The notes beneath the pieces are model-generated. The model did not search any database. It saw only the letters and a program-made list of their open reading frames with translations, and was not told the origin of the DNA. A program made the translations under genes and the position numbers. From an uncultured Myxococcales bacterium (GTDB lineage: Bacteria > Myxococcota_A > Polyangia > Polyangiales > Polyangiaceae), in NCBI GenBank assembly GCA_937949945.1, contig CALFEQ010000170.1, forward strand, positions 57,647 through 121,646: a stretch of DNA of 64,000 nucleotides. Reading direction: 5' to 3'. Positions 16,301 to 24,716 of this stretch are shown piece after piece; position 1 is the stretch's first letter; every line of letters begins with the position of its first letter.

Positions 16301-18199
16301 ATGAGCGTCCTTTCCGCCCTCGACATCGACAAAGCCCATGGAGAGCGCGTTCTGCTCTCGCGCGCGTCGCTGACGATCGGCGAAGGAGAGCGCATCGGCG
16401 TCGTCGGCCGCAACGGCGCGGGCAAGAGCACGTTCGCGCGCATCCTCGCCGGCGTCGAGCAGCCGGACGGCGGCTCCATCGCGCTTCGTCGCGGCGCCCG
16501 CGTTGCCTTTCTCGCGCAAGAACCTGCGCTCGACGAGCAACTCTCGGTGCGTGCGACCGTGGAGCTCGGACTCGACGCGTGGGTCGCCGCTCGGAAGAAA
16601 CACGAGGACATCAGCGCGCGCATCGCCGCAGGGGATGCGACCGAGAAGCTCCTCGAGGAGCAGCTCGCGGCGGCGGCGGAGGTCGAGCGGCTCGGCGGAT
16701 GGGACCGCTCGCACGAGATCGAGCGCGTGCTCCATCACCTCGGCGTCGCCGACGTCGTCGACCAACCGGCGGGCCGCCTCAGCGGAGGGCAGCGCAGGCG
16801 CGTCGCGCTCGCGCAGGTGCTCGTCGGCGCGCCCGACGTGATGATCCTCGACGAGCCGACGAACCACCTCGACGCGGACACGATCGACTGGCTCGAGCGC
16901 TGGCTCGCCGAGGAGTTCCGCGGCGCCGTGCTCTTCGTCACCCACGACCGGTGGCTTCTCGACCGCCTCGCCGATCGGACCGTCGAGATCGATCACGGCA
17001 CGGTCTACGCCTACGAGGGCGGGTACGCGGCGTACCTCGAGGCGAAGGCCGAGCGCCTGGCGCTCGCGGAGCGGACGGAGCGCAATCGCCAGAACTTCCT
17101 CCGCACCGAGCTCGAGTGGCTACGCCGCCAGCCGAAGGCGCGCGGCACGAAGCAGAAGGCGCGCATCGAGCGCGCGGAGGCCGCCCTCGCCGCAACACCG
17201 GTCCGCGAAGAGAGGCGCGTCGAGCTGTCGGCCGAGGTCGCCGACGCGGGCCGCAGCATCCTCGACATCCGCGGCCTCGGCCTCAAGATGGGCGACCGCT
17301 GGCTCGTGCGAGGCCTCGACCTCGCGATGACGAGCGGAGAGCGCCTCGGCATCCTCGGCCCCAACGGCGCGGGGAAGACGACGCTCCTGCGCGCGATCCT
17401 CGGAGAGCACCCCGTGGCCGAAGGGACGATCGGCCTCGGCCGGCGCGTGCGCGTCGGCTACCTCGATCAACAGCGCGCGTCCCTCGATCCGGACGACAGC
17501 GTCTTCGAGTGCGTGGCGCGCGCCGTCCCCTCCGTCGACGAAAAGAGGATCGATCCGAGGAGCTGGCTCGAGCGGTTCCTCTTCGACTCGCGCGCGCAGC
17601 GCAAGAAGGTCTCCGCCCTCTCCGGCGGCGAGCGCGCGCGTCTCGCCCTCGCACGCCTGCTCGCCTCGGCGGCGAACCTGCTCCTCCTCGACGAGCCCTC
17701 GAACGATCTCGACACGGACACGCTCTCGGCGCTCGAGGACTTCCTCTCGACGTACGAGGGATCCCTCCTCGTGGTCACGCACGATCGCTACCTCCTCGAT
17801 CGCGTGACCACCGGCATCCTCTGCTTCGAAGGCGACGGGCGCGTCACGCGCTACGCCGGCGCCTACCAGGCGTACGCCGCCGCACGCGCGCGCGAGGCCG
17901 AAGAGCGGAAGGCCGCCCGGAGCGCCGCGCCGAAGCCGCCGCCCAAGGTCGACAAACCGCGGCCTGGTCTCTCGAAGAACGAGCAACGCGAGCTCGACGC
18001 GATCATGGACAAGATCGACGAGGCCGAGCGCGCCGCCGCCGCCATCGAGGCGGAGCTCGGCGACGCGTCGCTCTACGCCCCGGGCGCCGATCCCGCGAGG
18101 CTCGCGGAGGTGCAGGCCCGCCTCGCCGACGCCCGCGCCCTCGTGGCCAAGCTGACCGCCCGCTGGGAGGAGCTGGAGGCGAAGAAGGCGCGCTCGTGA
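16301..18199 (+). CDS. uup: ABC-F family ATPase, Uup-like
   Basis: 632 residues with two ABC ATPase domains and no membrane segment. Domain 1 has GRNGAGKST (about residue 37), signature LSGGQRRRVALAQ and Walker B VMILDEPTNHLD. Domain 2 has GPNGAGKTT, LSGGERARLALAR and LLLLDEPSNDLD. The EPSNDLD variant and a C-terminal coiled-coil domain (from ~560: KNEQRELDAIMDKIDEAERAAAAIEAEL) are typical of Uup rather than EttA or YheS. Uup proteins act on the ribosome and bind branched DNA, where they affect precise transposon excision. Length matches E. coli Uup (~635 aa). It is divergent from the GHL10 gene. Confidence 0.85.
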   Translation: MSVLSALDIDKAHGERVLLSRASLTIGEGERIGVVGRNGAGKSTFARILAGVEQPDGGSIALRRGARVAFLAQEPALDEQLSVRATVELGLDAWVAARKKHEDISARIAAGDATEKLLEEQLAAAAEVERLGGWDRSHEIERVLHHLGVADVVDQPAGRLSGGQRRRVALAQVLVGAPDVMILDEPTNHLDADTIDWLERWLAEEFRGAVLFVTHDRWLLDRLADRTVEIDHGTVYAYEGGYAAYLEAKAERLALAERTERNRQNFLRTELEWLRRQPKARGTKQKARIERAEAALAATPVREERRVELSAEVADAGRSILDIRGLGLKMGDRWLVRGLDLAMTSGERLGILGPNGAGKTTLLRAILGEHPVAEGTIGLGRRVRVGYLDQQRASLDPDDSVFECVARAVPSVDEKRIDPRSWLERFLFDSRAQRKKVSALSGGERARLALARLLASAANLLLLDEPSNDLDTDTLSALEDFLSTYEGSLLVVTHDRYLLDRVTTGILCFEGDGRVTRYAGAYQAYAAARAREAEERKAARSAAPKPPPKVDKPRPGLSKNEQRELDAIMDKIDEAERAAAAIEAELGDASLYAPGADPARLAEVQARLADARALVAKLTARWEELEAKKARS

Positions 18200-18271
18200 C
18201 GGCGAGCCCGACCTCCCACAACCCGGAGTCACCTTCCGAAAGACGCGGCGTCGTGAGATGCTCGGGCCGTC

Positions 18272-18931
18272 GTGAACCGCGACCATCTCGCCGTCTTCGC
18301 TCTCGTCGTCGCCTCCGCCGTCGCCTTCCTCATGCTGAGGTCGTCGGGCCCGACCGCGCCGGACGGCCACGCGGAGCACACGAGCGTGCACCCCGCCGAC
18401 ACCCCCGAGGACGTCCCGGTGAAGGAGATCGAGCTCGACGACTCGAACGAGCGCCGCTCGGTCCGCGTCCTTCATCCGAGCAAGGCGGTGCAGCAGTACC
18501 TCCACGACTGGCTCGAGCCGCGCGAGCAGGCCGCGGCGGCGAGCGGGGCGGCGCTCGCGTGCACCGCCGAGACGGCGACGACGAGGCTCGTCAGCGTCCG
18601 GTGCGTGTCGGTCGAGCGCACCGAGCCCGGGCGCCCCGAGCCGGAGCCCGAGTACGTCGCCGTCACGTTGCGCGTCGACGGGGACTCCTTCGAGAAGCTC
18701 GAGCTGTACGACGTCCTCGCGCCCGGCGTCGGCGAGCCGCAGGTCGTGGAGGCGTGCAAGCGATTCGCGAACCCGCCCGATCCGTGCGGATGGCCGCCGA
18801 GCGCGTTCGCGATCGTCGGCGGACGCTCGCTCTTCGTCTGTCACGCGCACCGCTGCGTCGACATCGAAGAGGAGGAGGGCGCGCCGCCGCTCCTGCGCCG
18901 CGGGCTCGTGACGACGTCGAGCCGGTGGTGA
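18272..18931 (+). CDS. Putative membrane-anchored protein, unknown function
   Basis: 219 residues from GTG 18272. One N-terminal hydrophobic segment (LAVFALVVASAVAFLML) serves as a signal anchor; the rest is soluble and probably periplasmic. Paired Cys (LACT...VRCVSVE, VEACKRF...DPCGW, FVCHAHRC) suggest disulfides. It ends 7 bp before the end of the convergent glycosyltransferase gene. No known domain recognised. Confidence 0.68.
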   Translation: MNRDHLAVFALVVASAVAFLMLRSSGPTAPDGHAEHTSVHPADTPEDVPVKEIELDDSNERRSVRVLHPSKAVQQYLHDWLEPREQAAAASGAALACTAETATTRLVSVRCVSVERTEPGRPEPEPEYVAVTLRVDGDSFEKLELYDVLAPGVGEPQVVEACKRFANPPDPCGWPPSAFAIVGGRSLFVCHAHRCVDIEEEEGAPPLLRRGLVTTSSRW

Positions 18932-18938
18932 CCGGCGA

Positions 18939-20168
18939 TCAGGCGATCCCGAGCACCTTCCGCATGACGCCCTGCGCGACCTCGAGCGAGTGGCTCCGCT
19001 CGAGGTAGGCGTACCCCGCTTCGCGCAGACGCTCGCGGAGATCGGCGTCCTTCGCGAGCCGCTCGACACGCTCGGCGAAGGCCTCGGGGTCGTTCGCGAT
19101 CAGCGCCTCGCGTCCGTCCTCGAGCGGCAGCCCGAAGGCGCCGTCCGGCGTGGTCACGACGGGCATGCCCGCGCGGAAGCCCTCGAGCAGCTTGAGCCGC
19201 ACGCCGGATCCGCCGACGACGGGCGCGATCATCGCGAGCGAGCGCTCGTAGAGCGGCTCGAGATCCTCGAGGAAGCCCACGGTGCGGATCCCCGGGACGT
19301 CCCAGGCCTTCGGGACGGGCAGACGCCCCGAGGCGTCCGGCTTGAGCCCGACGCCGGCGATCTCGAACGTCGCCTCCGGCAGCCGCCGGCGCACGAGCGG
19401 CCACACCTTCTGGCAGAACCAGTCGAGGCCTTCCACGTTCGGCTTCCAGCGAAGGCTGCCGACGTAGCAGAAGTGAGGCTTGCCCGGGTGCGGCCTCGCC
19501 TTTCGCTCGAAGGTCATGACGACCGGCACCACGTGCGCGTGGACGCCGGCCATCGCCGTGAAGCGCTTCGCGTCCTCGTTCGATATCGCGACGACCGCGT
19601 CGACGGCCCGCATCGTGCGCTCCTCGAACTTGCGGGCGAGCCGGTACTCGGCGTCGGCGACGAGCTTCTTCGGCCCCTTCTTCGTTCGCGCGAACTGCTC
19701 GAAGAAGTCGCTCTCGACGTTGTGCTGGTCGAGCACGACGCGGCAGGTCGGGCGCTCGGACTTCACCTCGGGCAGGTAGCGGGCCATCCCGAGGTGGTCG
19801 ATGTAGACGACGTCGACCGGAGCGTCGGACAGCTCGCGGCGGAGCGTCCGCCGCAGTCGGCGCGAGTCCCACTTGCCGGCGAGGTACGGCACGCCGCGCA
19901 GGCGCAGCGCGACGACGCGCGGCACGTAGCGCTTGAAGTCGAAGAGGTGGATCGGGTGGAACACCGGCGGCACGATGGCGAGCTTCGGGACCGCGTCGCC
20001 GAGCGCCTCGATCTCCGAGCGCGGCACCGGGCGCTCCGTGACGGACAGGAGTGTGATCGATTCGACCTCCGGCAAGGAGGCGATGATGCGGAGCTGGGAC
20101 AGCGTGCGGACCGGACCGCCGCTCGTCGCAGGCCAAGGGAACTCCGTCGTCAGGTGGACCACGCGCAT
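18939..20168 (-). CDS. Family 4-like glycosyltransferase
   Basis: 409 residues. The N-terminal Rossmann domain starts VVHLTTEFPWPATSGGPVRT, the usual GT4 donor/acceptor-binding opening with a Gly-rich loop. The C-terminal half has FCYVGSLRWKPNVEGLDWF, IAPVVGGSGVRLKLLEGFRAGMPVVTT and the end helix region typical of GT4 retaining transferases (PF13692-like). It probably adds a sugar in making a surface polysaccharide. The acceptor is unknown. The start is ATG 20168, with a -10-like TACGTT (20182-20177) 8 nt upstream. It is divergent from wecB, which lies only 50 bp away, so the promoters must be interleaved. Confidence 0.88.
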   Translation of the reverse strand: MRVVHLTTEFPWPATSGGPVRTLSQLRIIASLPEVESITLLSVTERPVPRSEIEALGDAVPKLAIVPPVFHPIHLFDFKRYVPRVVALRLRGVPYLAGKWDSRRLRRTLRRELSDAPVDVVYIDHLGMARYLPEVKSERPTCRVVLDQHNVESDFFEQFARTKKGPKKLVADAEYRLARKFEERTMRAVDAVVAISNEDAKRFTAMAGVHAHVVPVVMTFERKARPHPGKPHFCYVGSLRWKPNVEGLDWFCQKVWPLVRRRLPEATFEIAGVGLKPDASGRLPVPKAWDVPGIRTVGFLEDLEPLYERSLAMIAPVVGGSGVRLKLLEGFRAGMPVVTTPDGAFGLPLEDGREALIANDPEAFAERVERLAKDADLRERLREAGYAYLERSHSLEVAQGVMRKVLGIA

Positions 20169-20176
20169 GGCCGCGG

Positions 20177-20209
20177 AACGTAGCCCAGTCCGAAGCGTGC
20201 GTGTACCAT
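20177..20209. promoter_or_regulatory. Divergent -10-like hexamers between GT4 and wecB
   Basis: TACGTT on the minus strand (20182-20177) ends 8 nt before the GT4 start. TACCAT on the plus strand (20204-20209) ends 9 nt before the wecB start. Neither gene shows a Shine-Dalgarno in that gap. -35 boxes are not clear. Confidence 0.35.
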
Positions 20210-20218
20210 CGCCATCCG

Positions 20219-21379
20219 ATGCAGCAGTCGAAGCGAAGGGTCCTCTGCGTGTTCGGAACGCGACCCGAGGCGATCAAGATGGCCCTTCTGTCGAAGGCCC
20301 TGCGAGCCCATCCGGATTTCGAGGCCGAGGTCTGCGTCACCGCCCAGCACCGCTCGATGCTCGATCAGGTGCTCGCGATCTTCGACGTCGTCCCCAAGTA
20401 CGACCTCGACCTCATGAAGGACAACCAGGGGCTCGCCGACATCACGGCGCGGATCGTGACCGGCATGACCGGCGTCCTGCGCGAGCACAAGCCCGACTGG
20501 ATCCTCGTGCAGGGCGACACGACGACGGCGTTCGCCGCGGCGCTCGCCGCCTTCTACGAGAAGGTGAGCATCGCGCACGTCGAGGCCGGGCTCCGCACGG
20601 GCTTCAAGTACTCGCCGTGGCCGGAGGAGATGAACCGCGCCCTCGTCGGCCGCCTCGCCGACTTGCACCTCGCGCCGACCGCGCGCGCTCGCGACGCGCT
20701 CCTGCGTGAGGACGTCCCCGCGGAGCGCATCCACGTGACCGGCAACACCGTCGTCGACGCGCTCCTCTGGGTCTCGAAGAAGCTCGACGAGGATCAGGCG
20801 GCACGCGAAAAGCTCGACGCGCGCTTCTCGTTCCTCGACCCGAGCCGCCGGCTCATCCTCATCACGGGTCACCGCCGCGAGAGCTTCGGCAAGCCGTTCG
20901 AGGACATGTGCAACGCGTTCGTCGACATCGTGCGCGCACGGCCCGACGTCGAGATCCTCTACCCGGTGCACCTCAACCCGAACGTCCAGGCGCCGGTCAA
21001 GGCGATCCTCGCGGCCGCGCCGGCCGAGCTCCGCTCGCGCATCCACCTCATCGATCCGATCGAGTACCTCCCCTTCGTCTACGCGATGAAGCGGTGCCAC
21101 TTCATCATCACCGACTCGGGCGGCGTCCAAGAGGAGGCGCCCTCCCTCGGCAAGCCGTGCCTCGTCACGCGCAACGACACCGAGCGGCCCGAGGCCGTCG
21201 AGGCCGGCACCGCGAAGCTGATCGGCACCTCGCGCGAGCGCATCGTCTCCGAGTCGCTCCGCCTGCTCGACGACGAGGCGCACTACCGCTCGATGAGCCG
21301 CGCCCACAATCCGTACGGAGATGGCAAGGCGAACGAGCGCATCGTCGAGATCCTGAAGACCGCGCAGCCGCGGCGTTGA
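20219..21379 (+). CDS. wecB: UDP-N-acetylglucosamine 2-epimerase (non-hydrolysing)
   Basis: 386 residues, the usual length of WecB/MnaA. Signatures: VFGTRPEAIKM at the N-terminus, HVEAGLRTG, TGHRRESFG and the UDP-binding run DSGGVQEEAPSLGKPCLVTRNDTERPE with the conserved Glu/Asp and Arg residues. The enzyme interconverts UDP-GlcNAc and UDP-ManNAc in the cytoplasm. ManNAc is the donor sugar used by WecG/TagA-type transferases, one of which is encoded less than 1 kb downstream (22192). This supports a shared pathway for a ManNAc-type surface glycan. Start: ATG 20219. Confidence 0.95.
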   Translation: MQQSKRRVLCVFGTRPEAIKMALLSKALRAHPDFEAEVCVTAQHRSMLDQVLAIFDVVPKYDLDLMKDNQGLADITARIVTGMTGVLREHKPDWILVQGDTTTAFAAALAAFYEKVSIAHVEAGLRTGFKYSPWPEEMNRALVGRLADLHLAPTARARDALLREDVPAERIHVTGNTVVDALLWVSKKLDEDQAAREKLDARFSFLDPSRRLILITGHRRESFGKPFEDMCNAFVDIVRARPDVEILYPVHLNPNVQAPVKAILAAAPAELRSRIHLIDPIEYLPFVYAMKRCHFIITDSGGVQEEAPSLGKPCLVTRNDTERPEAVEAGTAKLIGTSRERIVSESLRLLDDEAHYRSMSRAHNPYGDGKANERIVEILKTAQPRR

Positions 21380-21424
21380 CCCGCGACGAGGCACGTGCTC
21401 CACGCGGCGCAGGCTGATATCCTG

Positions 21425-22156
21425 ATGCGGATGGTACGGGGAGTCATCGCAGCGGGCATGGGTCTCACGATGCTGCTCGGCGCGAGCGCGGCGCGCGCCG
21501 ACGAGGCGCCGGCGGCGACACCAGCCACGGCGGGACAGGCCGCGGCGCCGCAGGCCGCGGCGCACGCGACCGCTCCCGCGGCGCGGCCGCAGGGCACCGT
21601 GCGCCTCCACGTGCGTTCCTACAAAGAGGACGTTCCGGCGAGGCTCTTCGTCGCCGCCGCGAACGGCGCGTACGCGTTCGTCTGCCAGGCGCCTTGCACG
21701 GCGGACGTGTACCCGGGTACCCCGCTGCGCGTCACGATCGGCGACTCGGACGAGGGCCATGACTTCACGATGACCGGCACGCCGGGCAACGACGTCGACC
21801 TCGTGGTGCGCCCCGCATCGAAGGGGCCGATCGCCGGCGGCGTCGTGATGCTCTCGTTCGGCGGGATCACGGCGCTCGTCGGGATGGTCCTCGCGGCCGC
21901 CGGCGCGCAGAGCGGGCGCGACGGCACGGCCACGGCGGGCTGGATCTGTCTCGGCATCGGCGGTGGCCTCACGGCCGGCGGGATCGCGCTCATCGCCTCC
22001 CGCTCGCGTGAGCCGCGCATCCGCACCAACGAGCGCGCTCCGTCCGGGGCGACGGCGAGCCGCGCGGATCTCTTCTCGGGCGACCTCGCGTCGTTGCGCC
22101 CGCCGTCGCCGATCGCGCCCGCGTTCGCGCCCCTGAGCTTCGGCGGCACCTTCTGA
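21425..22156 (+). CDS. Exported protein with two C-terminal membrane segments, unknown function
   Basis: About 243 residues. The signal peptide is LTMLLGASAARA, then an Ala/Pro-rich spacer. A beta-rich segment follows (GTVRLHVRSYKEDVPARLFV...FVCQAPCTADVYPGTPLRVTI), reminiscent of PEGA-like surface domains. Two TM helices come next (GGVVMLSFGGITALVGMVLAAAG and AGWICLGIGGGLTAGGIALIA), then a disordered tail. ATG 21431 is an alternative start, because a -10-like TATCCT (21418-21423) ends 7 nt before it and would overlap a leader for ATG 21425. It sits between wecB and the WecG-like gene but its role is unknown. Confidence 0.72.
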   Translation: MRMVRGVIAAGMGLTMLLGASAARADEAPAATPATAGQAAAPQAAAHATAPAARPQGTVRLHVRSYKEDVPARLFVAAANGAYAFVCQAPCTADVYPGTPLRVTIGDSDEGHDFTMTGTPGNDVDLVVRPASKGPIAGGVVMLSFGGITALVGMVLAAAGAQSGRDGTATAGWICLGIGGGLTAGGIALIASRSREPRIRTNERAPSGATASRADLFSGDLASLRPPSPIAPAFAPLSFGGTF

Positions 22157-22191
22157 TCGCCCGCACGTCCGGCTACTGTGATGGGGACGAC

Positions 22192-23049
22192 ATGGCGACC
22201 CCCGATCCGGCCGGCGACCAGCATCGAGCCCACGGCGACCACGCCCACGATCGAGCCGACGACGCGGCGCGCTCGCGCCGGAGGCCGAGGAGCGCGCGCA
22301 TCGAGCTCCTCGGCTGTCCGTTCGACGCGATCACCGAGCAGGAGGCGATCGAGCTCGTGTTCCAGTGGCGAGACGAGCCCGAGCGCAAGACGCATCACAT
22401 CATCACGGTCAACGTCGCCATCCTCATGATGGCGCGCGACGACGCGAAGCTCGCCGCCGCGATCGACAACGCCGATCTCGTCGTCGTCGACGGCAAGCCG
22501 CTCGTGTGGACGTCTCGCTGGCTCGGCGCGCCGGTGCCGGAGAAGGTCTCCGGCGTCGACCTCATGAAGCGCCTGCTCGAGGTGGGCAACGAGCGAGGCC
22601 TCTCGGTCTTCCTCCTCGGCACGACGCAGGAGCGGCTCGACGTCCTCGAGCGCGTCATCCGCGCGAAGTATCCGAACGTCGTCATCGCCGGCACGCGCAA
22701 CGGCTACTTCAAACGCGAGGACTGGCCGGACGTCACGCGGCAGATCCGCGAGGCGAAGGCGGATCTGCTCCTCGTCGGGATGCCCGCGCCGTTCAAGGAG
22801 GTCTGGTGCGAGGAGCACCGCGAAGAGCTCGCCACGCCGGCAGTCCTCGGCGTCGGCGGCGCGTTCGACGTCATGGCCGGCTTCGTGCCGCGCGCCCCGC
22901 GCTTCATGCAGGAGGCGGGGCTCGAGTGGGCGTGGCGCCTCGCGATGGAGCCGCGGAAGCTCTGGAAGCGCTATCTCGTGACGAACTCGACGTTCCTCGC
23001 GCTGCTGGGGAAGACGCTCGTCACGCAGCGGTTCCTCCGGCGTCGCTGA
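22192..23049 (+). CDS. WecG/TagA/CpsF family glycosyltransferase
   Basis: 285 residues; the first ~35 are His/Asp/Arg-rich and look like a disordered extension. The GT26 domain shows LGCPFDAITEQEAIELV, ITVNVAILMMARDD, ADLVVVDGKPLVWTSRWLG, EKVSGVDLMKRLLE, the loop FLLGTT, and the end GLEWAWRLAMEPRKLWKRYLVTN. The Asp in the VVDGKPLVW strand aligns with the catalytic base proposed for TagA. These enzymes add ManNAc (or ManNAcA) to an undecaprenyl-linked GlcNAc at the membrane. WecB, which makes UDP-ManNAc, is encoded upstream. Confidence 0.88.
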   Translation: MATPDPAGDQHRAHGDHAHDRADDAARSRRRPRSARIELLGCPFDAITEQEAIELVFQWRDEPERKTHHIITVNVAILMMARDDAKLAAAIDNADLVVVDGKPLVWTSRWLGAPVPEKVSGVDLMKRLLEVGNERGLSVFLLGTTQERLDVLERVIRAKYPNVVIAGTRNGYFKREDWPDVTRQIREAKADLLLVGMPAPFKEVWCEEHREELATPAVLGVGGAFDVMAGFVPRAPRFMQEAGLEWAWRLAMEPRKLWKRYLVTNSTFLALLGKTLVTQRFLRRR

Positions 23050-23064
23050 CCGGCGGCAGGGCGC

Positions 23065-23070
23065 TATCAT
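23065..23070 (+). promoter_or_regulatory. -10-like TATCAT directly before the sigma-54 activator
   Basis: TATCAT ends 6 nt before GTG 23077, the spacing of a leaderless promoter. It lies in the 27-bp gap after the WecG-like gene. No clear -35. Confidence 0.4.
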
Positions 23071-23076
23071 CGACGC

Positions 23077-24420
23077 GTGGCGCCGAACGACAGCACGCTG
23101 AGCCTGGGCGAAGGTCCGTCCCTCAAGGTCCGCTCGGCGACGATCCACGTCGCCAAAGGCCCCGACGCCGGCCGCCAGGCGAAGCTCGATCAGGTCTCGT
23201 TCGTCGTCGGCGTCGGTGACAGCGCCGATCTCCGGCTCACGGACCCCGCCGTCTCGCGCGAGCACCTGCGCCTCGGTCTCTTGCCGAACGGCATCCGCGT
23301 CCGCGACGAGGGCAGCAAGAACGGGACGTACCTCGGCGGGGCGCGCGTCCACGACGTGACGCTGACGAGCGACGCCGCGCTCGTGATCGGCAGCACGACG
23401 CTCGCCATCACGCTCGCCACCGATTCCATCGTCCTTCCGCTGAGCGATACCGATCGCTTCGGCGAGGCCATCGGCACGTCGAACGTGATGCGCTGGCTCT
23501 TCGCGAAGCTCGAGCGCGCGGCCGCGTCCGAGCTCACGGTGCTCCTCGAGGGCGAGAGCGGCGTCGGCAAGGACGTCCTCGCGCGCGCCATCCACGCGAA
23601 GAGCCCGCGCAAGGACGGCCCCTTCGTCGTCGCCGACTGCAGCGCGATCCCCGAGCACCTGATGGAGAGCGAGCTGTTCGGTCACGAGCGCGGGGCGTTC
23701 ACGGGCGCCGATCGCCCGCGCAGAGGCGTCATCGAGGAGGCGAACGGCGGAACGCTCTTCCTCGACGAGGTCGGCGAGCTGCCCCTCGAGCTGCAGCCGA
23801 AGCTGCTCCGCGTGATGGAGCAGCGCGAGGTCCGGCCCGTCGGCTCGAACACGCCTCGGCCCGTCGACGTGCGCATCATCGCGGCGACGAACCGGCGCCT
23901 CGCCGAGGCGGCGCGCACCGGCGAGTTCCGGAACGATCTGTTCTACCGCCTCGCCGTGGTGCGCGTGACGGTGCCGCCGCTCCGCGAGCGCACCGAGGAC
24001 ATCCTGCCCATCGCGCGCTCGATGCTGCGCACGCTCACGCGCGATCCGAACGCCGACTTCCCCGAGGACTTCGCGTCGATGCTCGTCGCCTACTCCTGGC
24101 CGGGCAACGTGCGCGAGCTCCGCAACGTCGTCGAGCGCTACGCCGTGTTCGGCGCCGAGGACAAGGGCCTCTTCGAGAACGCGGCGGCCATGAAGCATCT
24201 CGCAGACGAGGAGCTCGCGAACCTCACCTACCACGAGGCGCGGAAGCTCGTGCTCGACCGCTTCGAGGAGGCCTACCTCCCGCGCGTGCTCGCGCGCGCC
24301 GACGGCGTCGTCTCGCGCGCCGCCGAGCTCGCGGGCGTCGCGCGTCCGAGCTTCTACCGCATGCTGGAGCGGATCCGCCCGAGCGCGAAGAAGCAGTCGG
24401 CGCCGAAGTCCGACGACTGA
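23077..24420 (+). CDS. FHA-domain sigma-54-dependent transcription activator
   Basis: 447 residues from GTG 23077. The N-terminal FHA domain (about 15-115) shows GDSADLRLTDPAVSREHLRL and DEGSKNGTYLGG, the phosphothreonine-binding loops. The central AAA+ domain has Walker A GESGVGKDVLARAIH, the sigma-54 loop GAFTGA (about residue 208), Walker B GGTLFLDEVGELPL and R-finger region FRNDLFYRLAVVRV. The C-terminal Fis-type helix-turn-helix is VVSRAAELAGVARPSFYRMLERI. It would activate RpoN promoters when a Ser/Thr kinase signal binds its FHA domain. FHA-type activators are numerous in myxobacteria. Its target is unknown; the neighbouring Gly-rich lipoprotein is a candidate. Confidence 0.93.
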   Translation: MAPNDSTLSLGEGPSLKVRSATIHVAKGPDAGRQAKLDQVSFVVGVGDSADLRLTDPAVSREHLRLGLLPNGIRVRDEGSKNGTYLGGARVHDVTLTSDAALVIGSTTLAITLATDSIVLPLSDTDRFGEAIGTSNVMRWLFAKLERAAASELTVLLEGESGVGKDVLARAIHAKSPRKDGPFVVADCSAIPEHLMESELFGHERGAFTGADRPRRGVIEEANGGTLFLDEVGELPLELQPKLLRVMEQREVRPVGSNTPRPVDVRIIAATNRRLAEAARTGEFRNDLFYRLAVVRVTVPPLRERTEDILPIARSMLRTLTRDPNADFPEDFASMLVAYSWPGNVRELRNVVERYAVFGAEDKGLFENAAAMKHLADEELANLTYHEARKLVLDRFEEAYLPRVLARADGVVSRAAELAGVARPSFYRMLERIRPSAKKQSAPKSDD

Positions 24421-24716
24421 GGACCGGGGACCGAGCAGCGCCTTCTTGCGTCGAGCCGCTCGCGGCCTGTGGTCGCGCGGCGATCGTCCGAGCGACTTTT
24501 CGGGCGCTCCGCGTCGCCGAGGCCCAATCGTACGCGAGAGCCGTAGCGGGGTGCCCCGACGCGCCGGTCGTCGAGGCGACTACGCCGTGCCGGCGCCGCA
24601 TCGCGAGCGTGTTCTCGAGGTTGCTCGCGCACATACGGAAGGGGTCCGTCGCTTGCTCGGAGGTCGGCCTCGAAGCGTCGCGTGCGCTTCCCAGAGACAC
24701 GGGGGTCGAGACGCAC
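24421..24716. other. 296-bp gap upstream of the Gly-rich lipoprotein gene
   Basis: No gene is supported. The reading frame of the downstream lipoprotein stays open to about 24609 but reads as Arg/Ser-rich shadow with no signal before ATG 24717. I looked for a GG-N10-GC sigma-54 site and did not find a convincing one. Confidence 0.4.

Noticed and set aside
15550..19008. Long plus-strand frame over the GHL10 and ABC-F region
   Set aside because: It overlaps two well-supported genes in other frames and is Arg/Pro/His-rich without any domain.
24421..24716. Sigma-54 promoter for the Gly-rich lipoprotein
   Set aside because: The neighbouring activator made it tempting, but I found no convincing GG-N10-GC pair in the gap.
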